Below the pieces are notes generated by a model. It ran no database searches, was not told the DNA's origin, and saw only the letters and a list, made by a program, of their open reading frames with translations. From Lycorma delicatula (Eukaryota; Arthropoda; Insecta; Hemiptera; Fulgoridae), in the NCBI RefSeq assembly GCF_047948215.1, contig NC_134455.1, positions 149,216,575 through 149,280,574 of the forward strand: a stretch of 64,000 bases of DNA, given 5' to 3'. This document shows positions 46,025-57,640 of the stretch, piece after piece. Every line of letters begins with the position of its first letter. Position 1 is the first letter of the stretch. Made by a program: the position numbers and the translations under genes.

Positions 46025-49000
46025 GTTTTTTGTTTGTATGCATTGGTATCAATTTCTGAAAGTATTTTGGTTGGGACCAACCGTTAAACCTTCTTCAGTG
46101 TCACAAAATAGAATAAATTTAATCTATTTGGTAATTCTAAAAAAAAAAAATAATAATAATAACAGCGTGAGGTGTAATTATTATAAATCCCACATCCATT
46201 AATGTATAGGTAGAGAAATTTCAATTAGAAAAATCGTTTCTATTGGTGTATAGATTAATCAAATTTAACTTTTAAAAACCTTTAAAAAATGTAAACCTGA
46301 CAACGCTAATTATAAATAATAAATTAACCGATTAATAAATTAATAGGTAACTTATTAAGCTCTATCGGTAGCTTTGCTGGCCCGGCAACCGGCTGTTGTT
46401 AATCTATTAATGTTTTCACCTACGCCAGAAAGATTTTTTAATACTAAGCCTACATCCAAAAAAACTAACGCTTTTATTTTAAAAATAATAATCATAACTG
46501 ACATAAATGAGGTACATAAAATACCAGTTCAGAGGTTATTTTATTATAAGCTTTAACATTTTTTCCCAGTATGGTTTTTTCTTTAAAATCAGTTTGTCAC
46601 TCTGTGTTACCCGAATATTGCTTACGATGCGATTAAATTATAAAAAATAGCATCGCGGGTTAGATTATCGTTGTAATGTAACCAAAAAATGTTCTTTATT
46701 GCTATCAACAAATCCACAGGGTATTATATCTACGTTGCTGATGACAAATTAATCATCGGTACACTATAAGCACAGGATTCAATAACGTAGATCGGATTGT
46801 AATCTAATATACGGGGAACTATGTGTACAGAATGAGAAACTAATCGTAATTAATGTTTTATCAGTTACATGCCACAACAATGACGCTTATGAGCAATCAA
46901 CGACGCACAAGTCACTCGTCAAAATCCTATCATCCTTTCAAGATTATCGACCGTCTCGTGCAGGAATAGTCTTGGGAAAACGAGAGCGAATGAAGAGTTA
47001 AGTGCTTTCTTACTATTTTATGTAGACATCACCGAAATGCAGTGACATTCTATATTATAAATATTTCTGTAACTGTTCAAAAAATCATGTTTTATTACAT
47101 CTGATAACTTTAGCGAATTACTAGTCGTTTTAAAACAAACTAGCAAAGAAATAAGACCTTAATGAACACTAACAATTTATAATAGAAAAGAAGATAATCT
47201 CAGAAAAAAGAATGCAAAAAGGGAATTTTTATTATTTTAATTTGAACATCGTTTGTATACTTTGGGAGCCGTTTCTCATTTTGTTAAATTACAAGTAATA
47301 AATTTACGTCAAATGAATTCTATACATATAGAACATATTTTTTTTATTATTATGTAAATACATGTTTGACTTACCTGGATGTAATTAGCTCTTGTTTTAT
47401 TGAAGACTAAAATTACGCTATTGTAATTAATTGGTTTGTTTATTGTACTTTACAATTATTTGTAGCATCCAAACTCCGTGTCAATTCGTGGAGATTCCGA
47501 GAAACTCCGTGGAGACTCGAAGAAACAAACAATTGAACGAAATTTAATTTTATAAATGCCATTTATTTAAAGTCAGTTTGGATTGGTATGCGATGGGAGG
47601 AGGTAAAACATTTCAAAAAGTAAAATAAAGACGATAAATAGTTTACAAAATTTAAAGAAATTAAGCTTCTACGTTTCCAATCAACATTTAAGGAACAGAT
47701 AATACTACGCATAAAAAATATACAGTTTTTACGGTATAAAAACTAAGAAGTCACTATATTTGTAATTTCAATAAAATAATTAGCTCTTTTCAGCTCTTAC
47801 GTAAGTTAAGGTTAGAGGCTAACTGCCTATCGACATAAATGTTTAAATCATAATTAATTATTATTTAATATTTAAAATAAAAACGTATGTTAAAACTTTA
47901 AAAGGTGAATTATTTACTCGGCAAGAATGTGAAAATAAATGAATTTTCATTCGAATTAATTATTTGTATTAGACGCTATAAATTAGGTAATAAAAAAGAG
48001 TTCGTTTCGTAAACGAAACTTATATTATTTTTGTTGGAATATTTTTGCTTCCGGGCGTTGATATTCTAAGACTGTCTTAAACCAGTTTTGGGCCGTATTC
48101 AAGGAAAAAATTTGCTATTGTTGGTCTCTGTATATCCCAAAAATTAAAAAAAACGTTTATGCCGTCAAAGGAGATTATCGTCCGAAAATCGATCTACGAT
48201 AATAAAACTAAATATAATTGTACAAATTTTATCAGTTATTTTATAAATAATTAAATATTTTTTATTTTTTTTATGTTCGATTGCGATAGGATTATTTCTT
48301 ACAAGTTTCCCGAACCGAACCCGGAATTTCGGTATAGAGGGAAATATGCTACTCCTATGTCTGTAAGGTATTCGCTTATAAAAATGTTATTAAATTTTAT
48401 TGTTATTTGTTAAGCGTAAACTATCTTGAGATTTTTTTTCACTAGTATTATCTATTAAAACCGGTCTATAACCGTAAACAATAATTAGTCGAGTAATTTT
48501 CAAAAAAACTATTTCATTAGAGAGATGAGAATAAAGCAAATTGAGAGATATAAAAGATACATGCTAAACCTAATGAGGAAGTTAAACCTGCGATTTTCAG
48601 TACTTTAAAACGAACAGTTTTAAATTAAAGAATTTAACGATGCTGTATTACTTAAAGCAAATATAAACTCCTTAAAGTTAAAAAAAAGATAGAAATCATT
48701 TCAGTTATACATAATTAATAACCTTATTCGTTACAAAATTACCGATTTATACCATCATTCCGATGATTTTTTTTTGTTTCGCAATAAGATAAACTTTAAA
48801 AAGTCGTATAGAAAAACTTAATCAGACTTAAAAAAATTTTAGTTACCAAAAATGTTAATAAATAACCATTTTTAAGTTATTTATATTTCGATTTCAAGAA
48901 TTCGTTACCAAATTAAAATGACTACCAAAAAATGTTAACCCTTAAAATTGATTCCGACTTTTATTTTAAAGATGAACCAAAATAAATCTTTTATTAGATA

Positions 49001-52000
49001 TTAAGTGTGGTATTTCTAAAGTCCTTTTTTTAAATATTGTTTAGTTTATAAATTATGTTGCTCATATAAAAAAGCAATTCACAAGAAAAACAAATGCGAC
49101 AAATTAAAATTTCAACAAAAATAAGAAAAGCAATACACAAAAACGACTTAGAAACTGTTTCTGAGCATGAGCTGAAGCTCTATTATGGAATGCGGAAATA
49201 TATATTAATCATTATTTCTAAGTTTCCCAACAAATATCTCTAAATTTTTGTACGAAAATATTTGGTATGTCCCAATGACGTCAGCTTTTAATCGTCATTA
49301 ATGTATAAAGTTCAACATATTAAACAATGATGATGAAGAACAAAAATGAAAAATATTTGTAAACACTGTATTACAAGAATTAAATTTTTAGTTACAAAAT
49401 CTAACGGTCATGTTATCAAAGAATCTCTCCCTCTACAAAACAGAGAATTAATCTACGAAAGTGTCTGTCTATGTGGTAAAGAGTATGAACGTAAATAAAA
49501 CATACATTCCGGTCGAATTAAATCCTCTTCCAACTTTTTTTTAAGACGATTAACACTGTGATTATATCTATTGAACAAGCCTGGAATAATAAAGAAAAAC
49601 TAATTCGGTTAAATTAATGAAAAAAAAAGTTATTAAATTTATAATAAAATTAATGTGACCTACATAATATTAGCTTGTTCTGATTCCATTTTAAAATATT
49701 AACAAATAAGAATCGAATAATTTCTTAATAATTCTATCTAATACAGACGAACAATGCGCGTGAAGCAAAAATATAATCTTGAAAATTAAATTTTTCAGCA
49801 GTCGAAAGTTCATAAATGAAAACTGGAATGCGATGCTCCAAATTTTAAATCAAAACTATCACATGCGTTTATAAAAATCATGGCCCAGAATTTTTTTTAA
49901 CAAAAATTCTGGAAACCTCGGACTAACAAGTAATGAATTAGCATTTTGTGTTATTTCTTACGTTCAAATTATTCGGTAGAAAACAAAAGAAATTAACAAC
50001 AAATGTCTAAAAAAAATTCATTAGGGTAATCTGAAAACTCACACCAAATTATCAATATGTGTCTCTTATAGGTTTTTATGAAAAACTTTACATTTAATTT
50101 AATTTTTTTTTATTACATTCTTTAATTAATACCTTAATTATTATTTAATATGGCAAGTATTATACATTAACAACAATTAAAACTTTTAAGTATCGGCTAT
50201 ATTGTTGTCTAAATAAGACGATTTACGATTATGTGGTTCACTGGACACACAATATCAAGGTTATACAAACAATAAAAATTTATATTTCGATACATGTTAT
50301 GTAAGATATAACTAATTCCCTAGACCTGTCGTGCACAGCATAGTTTCATACTTTTCAATTGTAGTTTACGATGATAAAATTAATTTTCTTAATAACAACC
50401 GCTATTAAGATTAAATGTTCGCAAATAAATTAATATCCATAAAAATTTTATTTTAAGTGAAATAAATTTAAGATTTATTTAAAACAAGAGCTGATCGATT
50501 GTTTTAAACAATTATTGTTAAAAACAAGAGCTGATCGAACTCAAAAAATTTGGGAAAAGTATACACAAACCCTCAATTTAGAAGTAAATAACAAATAATT
50601 TGTTAAAAATAAATTTTAAATTTTAGACTATATAAACAGGATATTAAGAATACCTCGCCGAACAAAGTACTGACAAAAACAAGCACCCGTTTAATCATGT
50701 GAAAGATTATACTTTCATAATAATTTTTTGTGCGTTTTTTGGGGCTATTTTAAATAATGAAAAATCGATTTAATATTAAGGTCTACCTCGGAAACATTAT
50801 TGATATAAAACGTATTATAAAATATAATTATCTGCCAAAAACGTCGATTTTTTTTAATCTACAATAGTAGAATTTAAAACTTTTCAGAAACTTTAATTGA
50901 AATTTTTATGAAGAAAAAAATCAAATATAAGATAAATAATAAAAAAAATCTACAAAAACATTAATCACTGTTCAAGAGTAGGCGCACATTTTTAGTATGT
51001 GATCAATAAAAATTTTTTTAAATTAATTTTAACATAATGCATTCAACTTTTATATTTTTTATTAAAATAGATTTAAATTTTTATAGAAGAGGTTTTCCAC
51101 CGATTAAATTTCATAAAAAAAGATAATTCAACTTGGGATATTCAATAAATAGATAAAAACCATTTTTATTTTTTTATTTTAAATAACCCTGTAAATTTGT
51201 GTACTGTATTATATAAAATTAGATTAAGTCGATGAAATTATAAGTACATCCGTTCATAGATAATTAAGAAAACTATCAAAATAAATAGAGATAAACGAGT
51301 CATAACTTAATAATAGTTTTGTAATAACAACTGAACACTGACATTTTAGAAAAACCGGTAAGTTTGGTTGATTAATACAATTACAGAGTCCTGGTATTTA
51401 ATTTGTAATTAGAAATGCTGATGAACCAAATATTATAAAAATTCTTTACAACATTATTAAAACGATTAAAACTTTTTCGCCAAAGCCGATTTAAAAAGCT
51501 CACAGATTGTAATTTTTTAAGTATTCTATAGTTATAAAAGACTTAATTGATGATTTGTAGGTTAGGGCTACATTGATGTTAAACTAATGTTTTATTTATC
51601 AACAATCATAATTTTTTCAAACAAATATTACATTAAAAGGCTAATTTTCTTTATTTTTTAAACAACAAAAAATCTTATATAGAAAAAACTACATTACAAT
51701 GAGATAGGCCTATAAAACCACGCATTGGTATACATGTTATAAATTATATTGTAATACAGTCAAGCGAGGCTGTAACATAATACCCATCAGAATGGATGCG
51801 CAAGATCAAAAAATAATTTATAACAGTTAACATTAACAAATTGTTTCAACTATTAATTTTTTTAAATTTTTGTTAATTTTTATTAATTTTTGTTTAGCGT
51901 AAACAGAATGTTTTGTTTAAAGCAACGTTCAACGGCCTATTTTCTTCTATTCAAAAATCAAGGATTCTTCTTAACTGAACTAACAAATTTATGCGTACTT

Positions 52001-53334
52001 ATTACCATATTCGTAAATTTTTAATGATTTTACGAAACATAACATACATAGCTATTTATTTTTTGAAAGCTTAATAGTTAATACTTTTTTAAAGTTTAAA
52101 AAATAAATACTTTTACATCTACAGCATAATTATATAACCTAATTACAATATTAATATATTTTCATTACTTATTTTTTTTAAATACAGCCAACGCAATACA
52201 CGATACAAGAAAATTAATAAATTCAGGAAGATAACAAATCATTAGTTAAAATTATCTGAACTTCTTTTTAAAATGAGGATAATAATACAAAAAGTGTCAT
52301 AAAATTACGTAGACTTAAAATTAAAAAAAAACCATAAAAAGCTTTTTCTAATGAGGTCTTTTACCGTGGACCAAGATTTCCATATACTTCACACTGATTA
52401 ACGTGTTGATTTTATTTTTCTATTTAGCGGTAAACGTTTTGATAAGATCTACTGGGAGCAACCGAGTTATCATGAGGTATACGCCTACACTTCAGACTTT
52501 TAAGTCCCAAACCCGTAGAAAATATTAAACGAAAAAAAGAGTGGAGAAATGTTTTTATAATTCAAGTTTTGTTTTAGGTAACATAAAAATGTATTTTCTG
52601 CATGATTTTCTTATATCTTCTGTATTATACATTTTAAAGCTTTTCCATTTTGTCGAAATTCCGTATTAAAAGTTTTATTGAAAAAAAGGAGAAGCCTTCG
52701 CGTGAATTGTATTTAAACGATTAAATGGTTTATTCGGTAGGTCTAGGCTGTGTAATTATTTATTATATAGGAATAGCTTAATTAATCAATCGGTATCAAA
52801 GTATGTGACAGGCTACATTTTATGTACGAGACAATTCAACCACAAAAAAGGGATGTTGATTTAAAGTTAAATAATGATTCGGGTGATTACATTTGATAAA
52901 AAATTATCACATAATTGTTGGTTTACGACCCGTAATAGATTAAAAAAATATTCTGAAACATTTTACTCGGCTATAAGGTTAGTTTTTGTTTTTTATTTTT
53001 TAGCCTAGACCAATAAAATACGATCAGATACTTTTTACAGAAACATACTGTTCCTTAACATACCAAATGAAAGCTAAATGTGCCCTAAAAAAACAATTTC
53101 AGGTAGGCTATTTAAAGAAATAGACTCGTATTATATCTCAATATAATAATTTTTAACGTAATAACCGAGTATTTAACTACTGCTAAATTACTCGGAAAAC
53201 GTTTTATGATTATTAATAAAAAAAAGAAATGATTTTTTTTTATTTCCTTATTAAAATAAAAATAAAAAAAATACTGTCATCTAGCAATATTACAATAAAA
53301 AAATAAACATTTAAACATATTTAACAGAACTTAC
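46025..53334. other. Long AT-rich block, no supported gene
   Basis: More than 7 kb in which I find no coding domain, RNA gene or repeat boundary. Only short signals stand out: an 18-bp direct repeat at 50481/50521 and a few homopolymers. It is compatible with intron or intergenic DNA. Confidence 0.6.
50481..50538. repeat. 18-bp direct repeat
   Basis: AAAACAAGAGCTGATCGA occurs at 50481-50498 and 50521-50538, exactly 40 bp apart, in otherwise AT-rich DNA. Confidence 0.8.
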
Positions 53335-53380
53335 CTATGCCCATTTCATAGTAGGAGAAGTTTTGTTTCTTCACTACCAT
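53335..53380 (-). CDS. Candidate first coding exon (speculative)
   Basis: ATG at 53380, directly preceded by an in-frame TGA, opens 15 codons (MVVKKQNFSYYEMGI). The frame then meets a consensus 5' splice site ATAG|GTAAGT at 53335/53334, leaving phase 1. A GC-rich island 0.4-0.75 kb upstream on this strand could be its promoter. No protein family is recognised and no acceptor for a 5'UTR intron is obvious. Donor quality and the matching phase of the candidate at 29684-29726 are the only support. Confidence 0.25.
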
Positions 53381-53789
53381 TCAAAAGTGAAAATATGCCT
53401 TTAATATGCTGGCACTTTAAATAATTGTTTATATCAACAGTGAATGTTATTTTAAAGGTTACATTTAATCCGCAACCGAATATAAATTCTTTACGCGCAT
53501 AATCATTTGTAAAAGAACACACATACACAACTTATAAAAAATTGCAAAATACAAATTTTAATGTTTTTCTTCCACTGATACACTCACTTTTAAAAAATTC
53601 CACCGATTCTTCGTGTCAAACGCACTTGTTGCTTTAAAACGTGTTCTGAAATTTTATTTTTTAAAGAGTTTCGATAATTATAGAAATAAAGTTTTTTTAA
53701 TACTAATTAAATTTACTATTTTAGATTTATGAGATATTAGAATTTACAAAAAAAAAGTTACCGCTAGGTAAGTTTTGTTTATAAACATT

Positions 53790-54130
53790 TATTTTCTGCC
53801 GCCGGCTACGAACGCAGTCTAGCGGAGACACGTCACACAAACGACCAACCTGGATGCCGTCCTCGCCTCGACTGTCGCCCGTTTTGACAAAACAACAATT
53901 TCTACCCCTCCACTGACAATTTCCCCCACTACTTGTGGATGTCACCAAACAGCCAACGGCAGTCGGGGGCGGAGTGTCTCTTCGTACACAGTTTGTCCCC
54001 GCTGCATCCCACTACGGGCCGGTCTGCCGATTTGGAATTCGTCACAGTAAAAACCACGTGTCTCCAATCCGAATGCGTCATGTGACCGCCGGCTTTGCAC
54101 AAGAGGACAGAAATATCAGGTGGATCTAGA
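53790..54130 (-). promoter_or_regulatory. GC-rich CpG island, promoter-like
   Basis: About 340 bp of CpG-rich sequence in an AT-rich setting. It holds a GC box (GGGGGCGGAG, about 53965), an E-box CACGTG (about 54056), a CCAAT (about 54064) and CATGTGAC (about 54079). This mix is typical of TATA-less promoters. Orientation is taken from the candidate exon at 53335-53380. The 131-codon minus-strand frame across it (53929-54324) has no recognised domain. Confidence 0.45.
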
Positions 54131-55167
54131 AAACATTTTGTTGACATCCTTAGATCTCTTAAAGCGGAGTAATAGTTTATTATCTTAGTTTTCGTTACCG
54201 GACAAAGCCCATGAGAAACGTACAAAATGCAGAATGTAACGTGAGTTAACATAAAGTATTTCGTTTGTTTACATTTATTTACTTTAATAAACGTAAATAT
54301 TCCAACCGTATAAGACCGATTCATAACCCATGTTTCAGTAGGTTTGTAGATGGAGATAAAGTCATTCTAGGAAATGTTTTTAACCTTATTTCAAAAACGT
54401 AACGATTTGATTCGTTTTCTTTTTTAGGTTAACGTAAGAGATCCGGAACTATTAGTACTTCTGAAATTAATAACTTGAAAGAAAATTCGTCGACCTGTAA
54501 CTTAAGTAACTTATTTTTAAGATGACAGAAAAGAATTATGCAGAAATCGCTCGCTTATAAACATGCAGAATTCACAAAACAACGAGTCTATTATTGCTTA
54601 TTCGCTCCGCAAATCGGTTTTATACAACAAGTAAACTATTCAAATGATCGGAATTTGTTTAGCTTAGCTAAATAAATAAAAGTTGTAGCATTATAAAAAT
54701 ATAATAAATAAATGAGGCTGGCCAAAAACAAAAATTAAATTAATGTGTTTTTATATACAGTATCTTTACAATATTATTTTTTGTTTATGTGTTTGTGTAA
54801 AGAAGCTGGTGACAAACGCTTTTTAACGGGCACAAATAAAACAATAAAATTACTAATATGCCAAATGAGTAAGGGCCGCTGTACATCGGTTTGCTCTTAC
54901 TCCTACAGCGGATACTGTAATCTGTCGATAGATTAAAGCGTAGAAATCTATTGAGAGCTTAGCATTATTCTATTGAATTCGCAGTTAAGTACACTGTAGC
55001 TTATAGCTCATCCGTACCTCTATAGACTTGGCTATCAGAAACAATAGTCATTATTACTAAACCCTACCAAACAGGACACTCGATCGGTTAACCTTGGTGA
55101 TTACGCGTGGACCATTAACCGATTTGAAAAAAAATTAAATAAATTAATATAATCTAAGCATTCGCGA

Positions 55168-55203
<36 letters not shown>

Positions 55204-56341
55204 AGAAATAGCCTATAATAATTTACCGAGGTGATTTATCAAGAATAAATTACAATTGAAGACTAATTTTAATTTACAAGGAGGTTATAGCTTAAATATT
55301 ACAATTTACAAAACTATTTTATAACAAATTTGATTACTGAAATTTTATTTTACGTGCTAATATAAGAAATGCAGCTTTAAAATTATTTCAGTGTTGTAGT
55401 TATGTATTATTTGAAAGGCAAGTATTTTATTTTCATTTAATTACTTTACTTTTGTATTAATTTCCACTTTCTTCGTAATGATTATAAAACAAAAGGTAGT
55501 TGTCATGGGAACCATGGCTCATACAGATTTACTACCTCAAAAAAGAATTATTTACTAATTAGTCTGATAAATTAATTAATTAGATCTACTGTATTAACAA
55601 AATATTTGATAAAAAATTTTGTTTAGGAGGCATAACTTGTTCTTTTCACTTGTGTGTACTTTTTATAGAGTGGAGGTCTTTGAGAAGTTAAAATAACTTT
55701 TCATAATTTATTTGATAAATTACGGTCAAACAATCGGTCTTTAGATTTAAGCATTGATACTTATAGTCAGATGCTCGATCTAAAATAACGAAAATAGGCC
55801 TTCCAGTATTTGAATCACGATATTTTGGTAGAATGTACCAGTTGTTGGAAAATAACTTTTCCCCTGAGAGTTGTACACCGGATAAATAACAATTGAAATA
55901 AATGGACAACTTCAAAAACTGTTGTAAGGGCTTCTTTATTTTCCGTTTTACCGAAAGTATCAGAGCATGTGTTACATGATCTACAATGTGGAAGTAACTG
56001 ATTCGACTTCACAATTAATAATGAAAAACTATTCTCAATAACGAAAGACAGAACATGATTATTCTCAATGGAAGAAAGTTGAGGCGGGTTACGAAAGCTA
56101 TATGCTTAGAACAAAGATTTTCTTTCAAGAATGGTCTGGATAAAGAAATTCAGAAAAGGATGTCCTTTTATTGGAAGAAATATTGATCGGTGAAATATAT
56201 TTTGAAAAGCAAAATTTCACAAAAAAATGAAAATTTATTTTCACGTAGATAATTATGTTCTTCCTTGAATGATATATGGTACATTAATCAAAGAAATATA
56301 CACAGAAAATTCAGAAGGAAAGGGAAATAATTTTGGGACTG
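54131..56341. other. AT-rich sequence with an (AT)n tract
   Basis: No gene is supported. It contains about 14 AT units at 55172-55200. The frame at 54745-54936 has no domain support. Confidence 0.6.
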
Positions 56342-57515
56342 ATTCTAGAGCTTGAAATAAGGAAAACGTTCATACAATCATATGTCCGAAAACGCTTTGT
56401 TATCGAGTTACAGTTAGTAAAAATTTCTTCCGGATTTCAGTTACCCTGTGAAATGAGGCATACCGAAATTTTTAAGATGTTATACAAGTGGTAAACTTGA
56501 TGGTTTTTTATGTTTTTTGGCATGAAAAATTGTATAATATAGACCTCAGAACTGTAGTTCCCTAGTTTTTACGATATTCAAAGTAAAACAGAAATACACT
56601 CGGTGAGGAAAAACACGTTTTTATGTTTGAAATACAATAACTTTGTTAAATGACTAATAAATGCTTAAATTTTATTTTTAAGACTTATAACAAATTTTAT
56701 TTTGAGAGAATTGTTGTAATAAAGCCAAAGAAAAAAAGAAACAACTTTTATGATAAATCAGAATAAAACTAAATAGAAAAATATTATGAATTTGTAAACA
56801 TTAAAAACAGATGTTTTTAGTATAATAAATTGAGTCCTTTGAATTTTTAATAATATTCGTGAATAAGATATCGTTAAGTTGGCGACAGAAGATGAAAGGG
56901 AGTTGAAAAGTGCATCAATGTCAATGGTGGAATTTAAAACATTTCTTGTAAATGAATACAAATATCGGTGTGTATATATATATTTTTTAAACTAAATTAA
57001 AAGTATTTTAAGTTTTCAAAGATTTAAATTTATTGTACTAAAAACAGGAGTTTTTAATTTTTACAAATTCATAACATTTTTCTGTTCATTTTTATTTTAA
57101 AAGTTAATTTTCTTTTGTTTTTCATACACTTTATTGGATTAACTTTTTCAAAATTGAATTCTCAGTTGATTTTTATAATAAAATTTAAGCGTTTATTAAT
57201 CATTTAACAAAGTTATTGTTCTTCAAACCTAAAATAAACGTATTTTTTGTCACCGAAGTTTTCCATTGGATATCATGAAAACTACGGGAGAACAGTTCTG
57301 GGGCCTATTTTATTTGATTTTCAGGTTAAAAAACATAAGTAACCATCAGTTTTTTTTACCCCTTATATAACGCCTTACAAATTTCAGTATGATCAAATTT
57401 CACCAAGGAAGTGAAATCCGGACGAAAATTTTCGTTAGCCGTAATTCGGTAGCAAAGCGTTTTCGGACATACTTTCAAAACATGAAATTTGTATGAACTT
57501 CATTCCTTACTTCGT
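56342..57515. repeat. Long inverted repeat (foldback) of the dispersed repeat
   Basis: The left arm (56342-56700) and right arm (57168-57515, inverted) are two copies of the repeat also present at 25176-25455. Blocks recognisable in both arms include TATGTCCGAAAACGCTTTG, CCGGATTTCA and AACAAAGTTATTG in complementary order. The arms are about 350 bp and diverged; the spacer is about 470 bp. Confidence 0.8.
56868..56970 (+). pseudogene. Short coding-like unit, copy 1 (unknown family)
   Basis: The plus-strand frame reads KLATEDERELKSASMSMVEF followed by KTFLVNEYKYR. A second copy lies in inverse orientation at 57546-57640. Similarity at protein level between the copies, with an indel and a stop in one, suggests decayed copies of a coding segment. 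I do not recognise the family; a hAT-type transposase tail is one guess. Confidence 0.4.
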
Positions 57516-57545
57516 GTTTTATACTTATTAATTTACTGTAAATGT

Positions 57546-57640
57546 TCTAAAATTCCACCATTGACATTGATGCAGTTTTCAGCTCCTTCCTTTCATCTAC
57601 TGTCGCCAGATCTAACGGTATCTTGCATTCCTTGATGAGG
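57546..57640 (-). pseudogene. Short coding-like unit, copy 2 (unknown family)
   Basis: The minus-strand frame reads CKIPLDLATVDERKELKTAS then MSMVEF and a TAG stop. It matches the unit at 56868 at most positions, with one extra codon. It lies outside the inverted-repeat arm, whereas copy 1 lies inside. Confidence 0.4.

Noticed and set aside
53764..53772. Plus-strand GTAAGT donor after CTAG
   Set aside because: No open frame or exon-like sequence leads into it on the plus strand.
53929..54324. 131-codon minus-strand frame over the CpG island
   Set aside because: CpG-rich sequence often gives long chance frames; no domain, and it continues into AT-rich DNA with poor codon character.
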